Assembly: GCF_030816965.1 (NCBI RefSeq)
Contig: NZ_JAUSYQ010000002.1
Coordinates: forward strand, 2,947,001-3,011,000
Source of the DNA: Streptomyces canus
Lineage (GTDB): Bacteria; Actinomycetota; Actinomycetes; Streptomycetales; Streptomycetaceae
Length of the DNA: 64,000 nt
Direction of reading: 5' to 3'
Positions 16,680-26,440 of this stretch are shown piece after piece. The notes below the pieces were generated by a model. It did no database searches, was not told the origin of the DNA, and saw nothing but the letters and a program-made list of their open reading frames with translations. Numbering within the stretch: position 1 is the stretch's first letter; the number at the start of each line of letters is the position of its first letter. A program made the position numbers and the translations under genes.

Positions 16680-16771
16680 ACGATGCCACGGACCGGAAGG
16701 TATCAGTGCCGTGATCTGTCCGCGAGGCCACGATCCTTCTCGACCCAGCGGCACGGGTGCCAGGCCACCCC

Positions 16772-17014
16772 TCAGCGATCGGGCCGGTCGGGGCGGTCGC
16801 TTCCCCTCCGGCGAGTGCTGTACTGCTGCAACAGTGTGTCCGCCGCAATCAGCGCCTGCTCGGCGGTGCGCACTCCGGTCATGACACACAGCGTGTACTT
16901 GGCGTCCTCCAGAGCCCGGCTGGTCCGGCCCGTGGGACAGATGTCGTACTCGATCCGCGCTTGCGCGAACCTGGCGAGCGCAATACGCACTTGCTTCTCC
17001 ACAGGAACGATCAC
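16772..17014 (-). CDS. DUF5133 family small protein
   Basis: An 80-aa protein from the GTG at 17014, preceded by GAGGGAG; an ATG ten codons earlier (17044) would give 90 aa. The core, [19 protein letters not shown] followed by [12 protein letters not shown], matches the conserved part of DUF5133, a family found in streptomycetes and without known function. It is mainly helical with no membrane segment. TGTCACA-N16-GGTC lies about 93 bases upstream of the start, so the gene appears to be expressed with the divergent membrane-protein gene at 17322. Confidence 0.7.
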   Translation of the reverse strand: MIVPVEKQVRIALARFAQARIEYDICPTGRTSRALEDAKYTLCVMTGVRTAEQALIAADTLLQQYSTRRRGSDRPDRPDR

Positions 17015-17106
17015 TGCGGCTCCCTCTCCCTCTTGCAGCACCATCCTTCAGGCGCCCTTATTCCTCCGGCACGTTGGCCCACCGCACGCCAACTCCCCCA
17101 GCAGAG

Positions 17107-17133
17107 GACCACTCAGAGCACCTGTTTGTGACA
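17107..17133 (-). promoter_or_regulatory. ECF41-like promoter TGTCACA-N16-GGTC (DUF5133 gene)
   Basis: On the minus strand TGTCACA (17133-17127) is followed after 16 bases by GGTC (17110-17107), 93 bases before the GTG at 17014. Confidence 0.75.
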
Positions 17134-17181
17134 CCACGGCGGGAGGGACGAGTTTTACGCGCTGGCCGCTCGCCAACACGG

Positions 17182-17208
17182 TGTCACACCTGGGGCAGGC
17201 ACTCGGTC
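17182..17208 (+). promoter_or_regulatory. ECF41-like promoter TGTCACA-N16-GGTC (membrane-protein gene)
   Basis: TGTCACA (17182-17188), 16 bases, GGTC (17205-17208). It is divergent from the promoter at 17107-17133 and 114 bases before the ATG at 17322. Confidence 0.75.
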
Positions 17209-17321
17209 TCTATGGTCGGGCAGCCCGGCCGTTCAAAGTCCGTCCCTGTCTGCGGATTTACCGGGGCACGGCCGATACTCGACGGCAGGGACACACGGAA
17301 CAACATCTCTTGGTGCGTTTC

Positions 17322-18509
17322 ATGGATACATCAAAGGTCCAATCCAGGCGCGGGACTTTCGCGAGACGCATCTGGTTCCAGAGGCTGCCCGACCAGCCGA
17401 CGATAACGACCCCCCGGCTCCGGCATTCCGAGGCCTTCCTCGACGCCGAACGTGCACGCCTCGCCGCCCAGCCGGGTCTTGGATTTGCCGGACTATTGGT
17501 AGTCGTTCCACTGGCCGCACTGCTCGCCTTCGGACCGGACGGCGCCGAGAGCGCAGTGGTCATCCTCTCGCCACTGATGACGTTCGCACTGCCGGTTCTC
17601 TCCATGGTCGCGTTCTGGTGGGAGGACTGGCCGGGTTCGACCCTGCGCCCTGGTTGGTCGGCCCTTGTGGACACGCTTCTCATTGCAGCGGCGGGTGTCG
17701 CCCTGGCTGCCGTCGGCCAGATGATCGTGGGCCATTTCGACGTGTCCGGTCTCTTCGACCCCACCCCGGAACTCGGCAGCACACCGTTGTACCCCGCCGC
17801 AATACCGCTGGGACTCACGGTCTTCACCGCGATGCTGCAGCTCACCCTCGTGTGCGAGGGCTGGCCGTTCAAGCGACTGCCCAGGCTGGTCGCGGGTTTC
17901 GCGGCGCTGGCACTCTCCTGGGGGCTGGCTCTCCTCGTGCAGTACACGGCGTACACATTTCACGCGCCGGCGGGCTCCGGCCTGATCAGTCAGGACGGTC
18001 CCTTCTCGCACGAGGACCTCAGTGCCGTGTTCGCACTGTGCGGGGCATGGCAGGTTTGGTTCTTCATCGTTTGGCGTGGCTGGCCGTTGAACGAACTCGG
18101 CCGGCGATGGCTTCGGATCACTCTGGGGAATCTGCTCGTGTTCGCCGGCACGGCGTTCAGCTTCGCACTGCTCGACGGTTTGTTCGGCGTGGCGGCACGT
18201 ACCATCCTTGCCACCGTTACCAGTTTCAGCGCAGCCGGGCTGCTGGTGGCCATGCTCTTCGAGGGAGCCTTCCGCTCCGGGATGTCCGCGTCGTGGGAGC
18301 GGGCGACGACTCTCTTTGTCTCAGTGGTTGTGGGTGCCGGGCTCTTCGGCGGGCTGATCACCTATGCGGGCACGCTCACCTGGACAACCTCGAGTGCCGA
18401 GGGATGGGTGTCCCATGTCTGCGTGAACGCCCTGGGCGCGGGCGTGCTTTTGCATGTGGGTGTCAGCCGCCGTTGGCCGCTGAAGGGTATGACCGCGCCT
18501 GTGCCGTGA
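17322..18509 (+). CDS. Polytopic membrane protein of unknown function
   Basis: 395 aa from the ATG at 17322. After a basic N-terminus of about 50 residues there are roughly nine to ten hydrophobic segments from residue 50 to the end, for example GLGFAGLLVVVPLAALLAFG and TLLIAAAGVALAAVGQMIVG. No transporter or enzyme motif is recognised. An earlier in-frame start would add over 200 residues without a domain and would cover the promoter, so it is rejected. It is preceded by TGTCACA-N16-GGTC and is divergent from the DUF5133 gene. It ends about 60 bases before the first full-length LAL regulator. Confidence 0.75.
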   Translation: MDTSKVQSRRGTFARRIWFQRLPDQPTITTPRLRHSEAFLDAERARLAAQPGLGFAGLLVVVPLAALLAFGPDGAESAVVILSPLMTFALPVLSMVAFWWEDWPGSTLRPGWSALVDTLLIAAAGVALAAVGQMIVGHFDVSGLFDPTPELGSTPLYPAAIPLGLTVFTAMLQLTLVCEGWPFKRLPRLVAGFAALALSWGLALLVQYTAYTFHAPAGSGLISQDGPFSHEDLSAVFALCGAWQVWFFIVWRGWPLNELGRRWLRITLGNLLVFAGTAFSFALLDGLFGVAARTILATVTSFSAAGLLVAMLFEGAFRSGMSASWERATTLFVSVVVGAGLFGGLITYAGTLTWTTSSAEGWVSHVCVNALGAGVLLHVGVSRRWPLKGMTAPVP

Positions 18510-18571
18510 CCGGCTGCACAGAACCGGAGCTCACCGTGACATCATCATTTCGGCCTTGATCGACTACGGCG

Positions 18572-21343
18572 TTGTTATGCTCGCCTACGGGGGTCAAGGT
18601 GAGCGGACAGGGTCGTAAGCAACTGCGCGGTCGGCGCCACGAGTGCAATGCGCTTGAAGAGCTGGCGTCGAAAGTCGAGGCCGGACAGAGCTCAGCTCTT
18701 GTCCTACGCGGTGAGGCCGGAATAGGAAAGTCCGCTCTGCTCGATCATCTGGCCGGGCACGTCGCCGGATACCGCGTCGCCCGCAGTGCGGGTGCCGAGT
18801 CGGAGATGGAACTCCCGTTCGCAGGCCTGCACCAGTTGTGTGCGCCATTCCTCGGTCACGCCGCCTCCCTTCCGCTCCCGCAGCGAGAAGCGCTGACCAC
18901 GGCGTTCGGGGTCAGCACCGGCCCACCACCGGACCGGTTCCTGGTCGGTCTCGCCGTGCTCGGACTGCTGACCGAGGTGGCCGCCGAAAAGCCGCTGTTC
19001 TGCCTGGTGGACGACGCGCAGTGGCTCGACCGGGTGTCCGCACAGACTCTGGCCTTCGTGACACGGCGGATGCTCGCTGAACCCCTCGCACTGGTGTTCG
19101 CCACGCGTGAACTGAAGGCACGCGACGAGTTCGCCGGACTGCCTGAACTGACGATCGACGGCCTCGACAACAGCGACGCCCTCGCGCTTCTGGCTTCGGA
19201 TGCCGGCGGTCCCTTGGACGAGCGAGTCCGCGACCGAATCCTCGCAGAAGCCCGCGGCAACCCCCTCGCGCTTCTGGAACTTCCGCACAGCCGGGAAGAG
19301 ACGGAACCCCTTGACGGATTCGGCCTGCCGGACCCCGGGCCGGTGACCGGCCGCATCGAGCGGAGCTACCTCGAGCGGGTCCGCTCGCTTCCGCCCGCGA
19401 CGCAGCGACTGCTGCTGGCAGCCGCCGCCGAACCGATCGGCGACGTGACACTCCTCAGACGCGCAGCGGCGCTCCTGGACATCGGTCCTGAAGCGGCAGC
19501 CCCGGCAGTGGCAGCGGGGCTGTTCGACATCAGTGCTCTGGTGCGTTTCAAGCATCCGCTTCTGCGCTCGGCAATCTACCGGTCGGCCGATCTCGCGGAG
19601 CTGCGAGAGATCCACCGCGTCCTGGCAGAGGTGACCGACCCCGGCCACGATCCCGACCGTCGTGCATGGCACCTGGCACGATCAACCGTGCGGCCCGACG
19701 AGGCGATCGCCGCCGAACTGGAGTCATCCGCCGTGCGGGCGCAGGCGCGCGGCGGCACCGCCGCGGCCGCGGCGTTTCTCGCACACGCGGCTGTATTGTC
19801 TCCGCAGCCACAACGGAAAGCGACGCGCGCCCTCGCGGCAGCTCAAGCGAAGCTTCGGGCCGGTGCACCAGCCGCTGCGCGTGATCTGCTGTCCCTCGCC
19901 GAGAGCGGAGTCCTGGACGAGACCGGTCGCGCTCGCGTGCACCTCACCCACGCTCAGATCGCCTTCGTCGGCAGCCGCGGCGCCGAAGCGCTCCCCCTCC
20001 TGCTGGCCGCCGCGCAGCGCTTGGTCCCGCTCGACGTCGACCTGGCTCGCGAGACGTTTCTGGACACCGTGTCAGCGGCCATGTTCGCAGGGCGCCTCGC
20101 TGTCGGGGCGACGGTGCGAGAGGTGGCGGAAGCAGCGCAGAGGACGTCACCGTCCGGCACACGGCTGTCACGCAACGTCGACCTTCTCATGGACGCCTTG
20201 GCCCCCCGGTTCACCAGTGGGTACCGTGCCGCCGTCGCCGGCGCGCGTGACGTGGTGACCGGGCTCCGTCAGGAGACCGACCCCGAGCAGGTCCTGCGCT
20301 GGTCATGGTTGGGCGGCGCCCTCGCTGCCGATATGTGGGACGACGAAGGTTGGACTGAGCTGGCGACACGCCATGTGCAGACCACCCGCACCGTCGGCGC
20401 GCTGACAGAGTTGCCCCTCGCGCTCCACTCACGGTCAGTCGTCCACACGTTCGCCGGTGAACTGGACGCGGCGGAACTACTCCTCGCGGAGAGCCTCAGC
20501 GTCCAGGAGGCCGCCGGCAGCAACAGCTTCACGCCCTACGGAACGATTACCCTCGCCGCCTGGCAAGGAAGGGAACGCGAGGCCGTAACGCTTATCAGGG
20601 CCAGCCAGGACGAGGCCATCAATCGCGGTGAAGGCGCCGGCCTGTCCGTCGGCCATCGGGCCGCAGCAGTGCTCTACAACGGTTTGGGCCGATACGAGGA
20701 GGCATTGGACTCCGCCCGTCAGGCGAGCGCGCACCCGCAGGATGTCGCCGTATACAACTGGGGACTGACTGAACTGGTGGAGGCCGCAGTTCGCAGCGGT
20801 CACCGTGAGGCGGCCGAGGCCGCACTGGCCGAACTGACCCGGGCCACCGAAGCCGCGGGCACGGACTGGGCCTTGGGGGTTCAGGCACGCTCGCAGGCTC
20901 TGCTCGGCCAGGAGGACTCTGCCGAAGAGCTCTACCGCGAGGCTATCGAGCGACTCGGACGTACTCGGGTCAGGACGGATCTGGCACGGGCACACCTGGT
21001 GTACGGCGAATGGCTGCGCCGGCAGAACCGCCGCGTCGACGCCCGCGAGCAACTTCGCGTGGCGCACACCCTCTTCAGTCAGTTCGGCGCCGGCGCGTTC
21101 GCCGAGCGCTCCGTCCGTGAACTACGGGCCGCCGGCGAGACCGTGACCCGGCGGACCGGTGTCGCCGCGGCGACGCTGACCCCCCAGGAAACGCAGATCG
21201 CGCAGCTGGCCCGTGCGGGGCTCACCAACACCGAGATCGGCGCACAGCTGTTCCTCAGCCCGCACACCGTGGAATGGCACCTGCGCAAGGTGTACGCCAA
21301 ACTCAACATCACTTCTCGCCGGCTCCTGCACACGGTGCTCTGA
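18572..21343 (+). CDS. LAL-type LuxR family regulator (ATPase + HTH)
   Basis: A 923-aa large ATP-binding regulator. The N-terminal ATPase has Walker A GEAGIGKS at 47-54 and Walker B LFCLVDDAQWLD at about 142-153. A long TPR-like helical region follows (about 330-830), then the C-terminal LuxR helix-turn-helix (about 855-915, TPQETQIAQLARAGLTNTEI). The start is uncertain: ATG 18572, or the GTG at 18599, which has a GGGGG stretch before it. LAL proteins usually activate neighbouring biosynthetic or catabolic genes through ATP-dependent switching. Three of them within 13 kb is notable. No ECF41-like promoter was found upstream. The ligand and targets are unknown. Confidence 0.93.
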   Translation: MLCSPTGVKVSGQGRKQLRGRRHECNALEELASKVEAGQSSALVLRGEAGIGKSALLDHLAGHVAGYRVARSAGAESEMELPFAGLHQLCAPFLGHAASLPLPQREALTTAFGVSTGPPPDRFLVGLAVLGLLTEVAAEKPLFCLVDDAQWLDRVSAQTLAFVTRRMLAEPLALVFATRELKARDEFAGLPELTIDGLDNSDALALLASDAGGPLDERVRDRILAEARGNPLALLELPHSREETEPLDGFGLPDPGPVTGRIERSYLERVRSLPPATQRLLLAAAAEPIGDVTLLRRAAALLDIGPEAAAPAVAAGLFDISALVRFKHPLLRSAIYRSADLAELREIHRVLAEVTDPGHDPDRRAWHLARSTVRPDEAIAAELESSAVRAQARGGTAAAAAFLAHAAVLSPQPQRKATRALAAAQAKLRAGAPAAARDLLSLAESGVLDETGRARVHLTHAQIAFVGSRGAEALPLLLAAAQRLVPLDVDLARETFLDTVSAAMFAGRLAVGATVREVAEAAQRTSPSGTRLSRNVDLLMDALAPRFTSGYRAAVAGARDVVTGLRQETDPEQVLRWSWLGGALAADMWDDEGWTELATRHVQTTRTVGALTELPLALHSRSVVHTFAGELDAAELLLAESLSVQEAAGSNSFTPYGTITLAAWQGREREAVTLIRASQDEAINRGEGAGLSVGHRAAAVLYNGLGRYEEALDSARQASAHPQDVAVYNWGLTELVEAAVRSGHREAAEAALAELTRATEAAGTDWALGVQARSQALLGQEDSAEELYREAIERLGRTRVRTDLARAHLVYGEWLRRQNRRVDAREQLRVAHTLFSQFGAGAFAERSVRELRAAGETVTRRTGVAAATLTPQETQIAQLARAGLTNTEIGAQLFLSPHTVEWHLRKVYAKLNITSRRLLHTVL

Positions 21344-21579
21344 CTGATTGACGGACCGGCCCCAGGGGCTCTCCACGGGGTGACCACGGAGACACCTACG
21401 GCCTGTCAAGGGCGCGACCAGGTGCCTCTCTGCGTGAACCTGATGTCAGCCCCCCTTCAAGGGGGAAATCGCTGGCTCAGTCCGGTCGACACTGCAAACG
21501 CCCCGGGTCTCTAAGAAAAGGGACGGTAATCAATCCATGGGGTAGACCAGAAACGGCGCCGATGAGTCCGACCACGTTC

Positions 21580-22293
21580 TTACGCCGCCCGCGCCCCGGC
21601 CGTCCTCGCGGCTCGAACTGTCGGGCCGGTCTCCGACAGGAGGACCCGCTCCAGGCGGTCCAGGTCGCCTCCCTGTGCCGCCGCGAGGAAGGCCTGCACA
21701 AGACGGCGATGGCTGATGGAGTCCACCGGTTGCCGGTGACGCTTCGCGCCCAGTCGCCGCTGTGCGCGAGTGACCTGCTGCCTGGCGTTGGCGACGCTGA
21801 GATGCAGAAGGCCGGCAATCCGCTCGTACGGATAACCGAACCCCTCCCGGAGGACGAACGCTGTGCGCTGCGGAGGTGTCAACGTCTCCAGAAGCAGCGA
21901 GACCGCTCGCTCCACGGTGTCTTGCTGCTCGGCTGCTGATTCCGGGCCGGGGCCCGGGTCCAACGCCTCCGGAAGCCAAGGGGTGGCACTTTGTTCCCGG
22001 CGTCTGTAAGCCGATTGAACCGAGTTGATCGCCAACCTGACGGTGATCGTCCGCAACAGCGCCTGCGGGGATCGTACAGACGTTCGATCGGCGCGCTGCA
22101 GTCGCAGCCATACCTCCTGGACCACCTCTTCGGCCTCGTTCTCGTTGTCGAGGATGCGATGGGCGATCTTGAGGAGTGCCGGCCGATTCCGCAGGTATAT
22201 GGACGCCGCATCCTCCAGATCATCAATGGTCGAGGGCGATGCGTGGCCCCCGTCCATCGGCAAGCGTCTGGCTTCGAGCAGGTACCTGTCCAT
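21580..22293 (-). CDS. ECF sigma factor, ECF41-like core without SnoaL domain
   Basis: 237 aa from the ATG at 22293 (GGAGG nine bases upstream). Sigma region 2 contains LLKIAHRILDNENEAEEVVQ followed by EVWLRLQ. The linker carries WLPE, a trait of group ECF41. Region 4 is RAVSLLLETLTPPQRTAFVL through YERIAGLLHLSVANARQQV. After region 4 only some 30 residues remain (HRRLVQAFLAAAQGGDLDRL), the first helix of the SnoaL-like domain that normally follows in ECF41 factors; DGGGK and NPDKL motifs are absent. It lies between two LAL genes. No TGTCACA promoter was found before it. Confidence 0.88.
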   Translation of the reverse strand: MDRYLLEARRLPMDGGHASPSTIDDLEDAASIYLRNRPALLKIAHRILDNENEAEEVVQEVWLRLQRADRTSVRSPQALLRTITVRLAINSVQSAYRRREQSATPWLPEALDPGPGPESAAEQQDTVERAVSLLLETLTPPQRTAFVLREGFGYPYERIAGLLHLSVANARQQVTRAQRRLGAKRHRQPVDSISHRRLVQAFLAAAQGGDLDRLERVLLSETGPTVRAARTAGARAA

Positions 22294-22490
22294 GGTCGGA
22301 TCCTCCGCTGGGTGGGTCAGCAACCTGGAAATTCGAGCTGCGACCAACCTCGCGCCGACACCGCGTGGCCCGCGCCTTCAAGACTCCGTGGGGGACTGCG
22401 TGGTGATGCCGTGGTGAGTCCGTGGCCGCCCCACTCGGCCGTGGACTTGGACAGGCCCTACACCGAGCGCGGGCGACGCGTTGGGCACGG

Positions 22491-25262
22491 TCAACGTGTG
22501 GCCGTCAGGCCTTCCGGCCGCACCGAAGAGATCTCTTTGCGGGAGGAGATACCCAATTTCGCGAACACCTTGCGCAAATGCCAATCGACCGTATGAGGGC
22601 TGAGGAACAGTCGGGCGCCGATCTCCGGGTTGGTGAAACCCTCCTTGGCAAGCCGCGCGATCTCGACTTCTTTTGCCGTGAGGATCGCCGGCGCGACTGA
22701 GGCTCGTTTGCGCACCTTCGCTCCCGCAGCCTGGAGCTCACGTCGTGCGCGCTCCGCGAATGCCTCGGCGCCCGCCTCGCTGAGCATCTCGTGCGCTTCG
22801 CTCAGCCGTTCACGAGCGTCCGCCGGCCGGCCTTCACTTCGCAGCCATTCACCGTACCTGAGTCGGGCGCGGGCGCTGTCCATCCGGGTCTGCGTCCTGT
22901 CGAGCAGCTCGATGGCTTCTCGGTGCAGATCCTCGGCTGCCCGTCCGTCGCTCACCAGGGCACGGGTAGCGGCCGAAATGCCGAGTGCCCAGGTGGTTTT
23001 GCTGGCCTGGGCCATCTCTTCGATCATCCGCGCGGCTTCGGCCGCCCTGGTTGTTCGCCCCGACCGTACGGCGGCTTCGACGAATTCCACCCTGGACTGG
23101 AGGGACAAGCCGAGTTCCTGCGGGTTCTCGCTTCCACGTTCTGCGCACGCGTAGGCCTCTTCATATCGCCCAAGGCCGTTGTAGAGCACCGCCAAGGCCC
23201 ATTGCGTGGCTGTCGTCACCTTTCCCTCGTCCTGCAGGAGACGGTCTTGCGTGAGCGCTTCGATCGCCTGATAGGTCGTGGACTCCCGCCCCTTGAAAGG
23301 TTCCAGAACCAGTGCGCCGTAGTGCGCGAAGAAACTGCTGCCCGTCGCCTCACCGATCGCGTTCGCCTCCGCGACAAGGGAATCGGCGCCCCGCAGGTCG
23401 CCGGCGAATGCCCGATTCGACAGACGGAGCAGGAGGGACGACGGCAGAAAAGCCAGGGCTCCTGTGTCGCGGCCCATGTCGACCAGTCGTGCGGAGAGCT
23501 CTGACCAGGCGTCGAAGTCCCACGTCGTGTGTGCCATACGGCACACGAGCGGGAGCCACCCAAGACCGTCCTCCGGCGCGACCTCCTCCGTGCGGAAGGC
23601 GGCCACGGCCTCCATGAGAACCGGCGCACCAGCGGCGTAACCCTCGGTGATCACCCGTGCGACCCCCTGCAAGAGGAGATCCTCACGGGTCGCGGGGTGC
23701 GTCGAGGGCGGTGCGCTCAGCACCGCTTCTGCAACGTCGCGGACGCCCCCCGCGGCCAGTCGGCCTGCGGTCAATGCCGCGTAGAGAGCGTCCCGGTAGG
23801 TCTCACGGGCGAGCTTGGCGTCGAACGGCTGGAGCCGCTCGGCTGCTTCGAGCAGCAGTGGTAGTCCGGCACTGGCGCTTTGGGAGACGGACATGATCTG
23901 CCCGCGAAGCAGCATGGCTTGCGCGGACCTGACGTCGTCGAGGCGGCTCAGTTCCGCCGCGTCGACCAGCTCCCGCGCAACGTCGAAAGCGCCTGCTCGA
24001 TACTTGGCCTGCGCCGCAGCCAACGCCCGGTGCCCCCAGCGTGTGGGGTCCGAGGTCAGTTCGGTAGCTCGCTGGAGGAAGGCCGCTGCCGTGGCCATTC
24101 CGCCGCGCAGTTGCGCGCGCCCGGCCGATCTCTCCAATTCGGAGGCCACGGCTTCGTCCGGTCCCGTCGTCGCGCTCGCCAGGTGCCAGACACGGCGTTC
24201 CGGATCGAATTGCGCGTCGATCGAGTCCGCCAAGGCCTTGTGGACCCGTCGCCGTTGTTCGAAGTCTGCGGCGCGATACGCCGCAGACCGAACCAACGGG
24301 TGCCGGAAGCGAACCCAGGTACCGAACGAGATGAGTCCGGACGTTTCGGCGCTGGTCTCGGCAGAGCTCACAGCGATTCCGAGACGTTCGGCAGCCCGCC
24401 GCAGCAAGGCCACATCACCGACCGGCTCTGCAGCGGCGATGAGCAGCAGTTGTTGCGTTTCCGCCGGGAGCGACTGGACGCGACGGAGGAAACCGTTCTC
24501 GATCTGGCTGGACAGTGGGCCGCGCTCGAGCCCGGCGAGCCCTCCTGCCAATTCGACTGCGGTCAGGCCCCTCGGCAGCTCCACGAGTGCCAGCGGATTG
24601 CCGTGCGTCTCGGCCACGATCCGGTCCCGCACGCGCCGGTCGAGCGGGCCGGTGATCACCGATTCGAGGAGCCTGCGGGAATCACTGTCGCTCAGCCCGC
24701 GCACGTGCAGCTCTCGCAGGTCGGTGAAAGCCTCGCCAGGCCCGGACTCGCGGACGGCGAGAACGAGCAGAACCGATTCCGCAAGCAGCCGACGAGCGAC
24801 GAACTCCAGCGTCTGGGCCGACACGCGGTCCAGCCATTGCGCGTCATCCACGAGACAGACGAGCGGCTCGTCACCGGCAGCGCCGGCAAGCAGACTGAGA
24901 GTGGCCAACCCCACCAGAAAACGATCCGGCGCGTCACCGGCCCGCATCCCGAAAGCCGTGCGCAGCGCGTTCTGCTGCGGTTCGGGAAGATCATCGAGGT
25001 GGGACAGCAGCGGAGCGCAGAGTTGGTGCAGTCCAGCGTAGGAGAGCTCCATTTCGGACTGGACGCCGGCCGCCCGGACGACGCGGCAACCGATGGCACG
25101 CTCGATCAGGTAGTGCAGCAGTTCGGTCTTCCCGATGCCTGCCTCACCACGCACCACCAGGACCCCGCTCTGCCCGGCCCTGGCTTCTGCCAAGAGGTGG
25201 TCGAGATATCGGCACTCGTTCCGGCGCCCGACGAGCCCGGCCCGCACTCCGTCTCTCCCCAT
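22491..25262 (-). CDS. LAL-type LuxR family regulator (ATPase + HTH)
   Basis: A 923-aa LAL regulator with Walker A GEAGIGKT at 39-46, Walker B LVCLVDDAQWLD near 134-145, a long helical mid-region and a C-terminal LuxR helix-turn-helix (about 855-915, TAKEVEIARLAKEGFTNPEI). The ATG at 25262 is preceded by GGGAGG. That site lies between the perfect arms GGCAGCC and GGCTGCC and could be hidden in a hairpin. It is clearly related to the LAL proteins at 18572 and 28734. It is oriented towards the sigma gene at 21580-22293, about 200 bases downstream on the same strand, which may be a target or an operon partner. Confidence 0.93.
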   Translation of the reverse strand: MGRDGVRAGLVGRRNECRYLDHLLAEARAGQSGVLVVRGEAGIGKTELLHYLIERAIGCRVVRAAGVQSEMELSYAGLHQLCAPLLSHLDDLPEPQQNALRTAFGMRAGDAPDRFLVGLATLSLLAGAAGDEPLVCLVDDAQWLDRVSAQTLEFVARRLLAESVLLVLAVRESGPGEAFTDLRELHVRGLSDSDSRRLLESVITGPLDRRVRDRIVAETHGNPLALVELPRGLTAVELAGGLAGLERGPLSSQIENGFLRRVQSLPAETQQLLLIAAAEPVGDVALLRRAAERLGIAVSSAETSAETSGLISFGTWVRFRHPLVRSAAYRAADFEQRRRVHKALADSIDAQFDPERRVWHLASATTGPDEAVASELERSAGRAQLRGGMATAAAFLQRATELTSDPTRWGHRALAAAQAKYRAGAFDVARELVDAAELSRLDDVRSAQAMLLRGQIMSVSQSASAGLPLLLEAAERLQPFDAKLARETYRDALYAALTAGRLAAGGVRDVAEAVLSAPPSTHPATREDLLLQGVARVITEGYAAGAPVLMEAVAAFRTEEVAPEDGLGWLPLVCRMAHTTWDFDAWSELSARLVDMGRDTGALAFLPSSLLLRLSNRAFAGDLRGADSLVAEANAIGEATGSSFFAHYGALVLEPFKGRESTTYQAIEALTQDRLLQDEGKVTTATQWALAVLYNGLGRYEEAYACAERGSENPQELGLSLQSRVEFVEAAVRSGRTTRAAEAARMIEEMAQASKTTWALGISAATRALVSDGRAAEDLHREAIELLDRTQTRMDSARARLRYGEWLRSEGRPADARERLSEAHEMLSEAGAEAFAERARRELQAAGAKVRKRASVAPAILTAKEVEIARLAKEGFTNPEIGARLFLSPHTVDWHLRKVFAKLGISSRKEISSVRPEGLTATR

Positions 25263-25280
25263 GGCAGCCTCCCGGCTGCC
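25263..25280 (-). promoter_or_regulatory. Stem-loop covering the ribosome site of the LAL gene
   Basis: GGCAGCC-TCCC-GGCTGCC, perfect 7-base arms directly before the start codon. On the mRNA the loop and arm contain GGGAGG, so folding could limit translation. This is inferred from base pairing only. Confidence 0.4.
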
Positions 25281-25509
25281 ACCATACCTCCGCCTCGTGT
25301 AGGCGCTGTCTCAAAATCGTTCACTGCCCACGCGACAGGACAACGAGCGTCCGCGAGCCGTTTCCGTCAGCTCTGGTCTGCGGTCGCCTCCTTCGATCAG
25401 CTCGCCCTCCCCGCGATCAGGGTGGTTCCGAGCCGCGGCCGACGGGAGGCCGGTGGTCGACCACCGACCCCTGCGTCTCCTCAAGCAGAAGAGCCGAAAC
25501 CAGAACTGG

Positions 25510-26280
25510 TCAGCCGCGAGTGGACCTCGGCAGCAGGACACCATCGACGTACAGGTCGACGTGCTCGTTGTAGAACGCAGTCAGCCCCGCGATGCGGTTG
25601 GCATGAATGGTCGGAAAGTCGTAGCCCCAGGCGATGTCCTCATGGGAGGCCCTGTCGCTGTCGAAAGACCAGTAACTGCTCGTCGTCCCCTTGTAGGGAC
25701 ATCGGGTCACGGTGTCTGAATGCCGCAGCAGGGTCCAGTCGACGCAGTTGCGATCAAGGTAGTAACGGGTGGGAAGGCCCGTTTCGAACAGCTTCACACA
25801 ATTGGGGGCCTCGGCCAGCACCACACCATCCAGCTCCACCCGAACGCTGCTGGTGGACCGCAGAGCGTCCACACGGGAGTAGGGGCTCCTGGGATGAACG
25901 AAGACGGGCTCGTCTTCCTCGAACCAGGCGTCCAGGGCCTCCCACTCGAAGCGCACGGTGTCGTGCAAGGGTCCCGGGGCGCCCTCGCCCCAGAGCCAGG
26001 CCGCGCCCGCGCGGACGTGAGGGCCTACCCGCAGAGTGTGCCGGTGTGCCGGGCCGGCACCGAGCTGTTCCGTGTGGTTGTCGTCTTCGAGCACACCGTC
26101 CACGAGGTCCTCGATCGGGATGCTGAACTGAGGGTAGGCCCGCCATTCCCACACGTACAGGGCGCGGCGGGTGTCGAAGGCGACGCGGCCACCGATCGTG
26201 CCGCGGATACGGCGGGGCACGGGCTCGACGTGCCCGATCGGAACGATCAGGCTTGGATGCAGAACACTCTCGGTTGCCAT
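25510..26280 (-). CDS. DUF427 domain protein (two tandem copies)
   Basis: 256 aa from the ATG at 26280 (MATESVLHPS). Two DUF427-like beta units follow each other: the first around residues 25-130 (RVAFDTRRALYVWEWRAYPQ), the second around 135-250 (VRVELDGVVLAEAPNCVKLF, then YYLDRNCVDW, CPYKG, WSFD). The CPYKG-x-YW segment and the final AFYNEHVDLYVDG are typical of the family. The biochemical role is not known; members are widespread in actinobacteria and are predicted to be small cytoplasmic proteins. It is oriented away from the LAL gene's start, and 26281-26442 separates it from the cupin gene. Confidence 0.85.
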   Translation of the reverse strand: MATESVLHPSLIVPIGHVEPVPRRIRGTIGGRVAFDTRRALYVWEWRAYPQFSIPIEDLVDGVLEDDNHTEQLGAGPAHRHTLRVGPHVRAGAAWLWGEGAPGPLHDTVRFEWEALDAWFEEDEPVFVHPRSPYSRVDALRSTSSVRVELDGVVLAEAPNCVKLFETGLPTRYYLDRNCVDWTLLRHSDTVTRCPYKGTTSSYWSFDSDRASHEDIAWGYDFPTIHANRIAGLTAFYNEHVDLYVDGVLLPRSTRG

Positions 26281-26440
26281 GGTGATCACCTTGATTGATT
26301 CGCCGGCTGTGCGCCCTCCCAAGGGGGCCACACATCCACTCAGTCGATGCTATGGGCTGGGCCTGGTGGTGAGTCACCAGGTTGTTGTCACATGGTGTCC
26401 CAACTCGATGCAATCCGCTGGGTCACACGTGCGGAGTCGA

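Noticed and set aside
25263..25509. Possible transposon end (TGTCTCAAAA-like) after the LAL start
   Set aside because: Only a short AT-poor resemblance; no matching partner end or transposase fragment was seen.
23880..26126. Long plus-strand open frame across the LAL and DUF427 genes
   Set aside because: Runs through two well-supported minus-strand genes with full domains; no homology of its own.
26386..26392. TGTCACA upstream on the plus strand
   Set aside because: After 16 bases comes TGCA, not (G/T)GTC, and no plus-strand gene follows.
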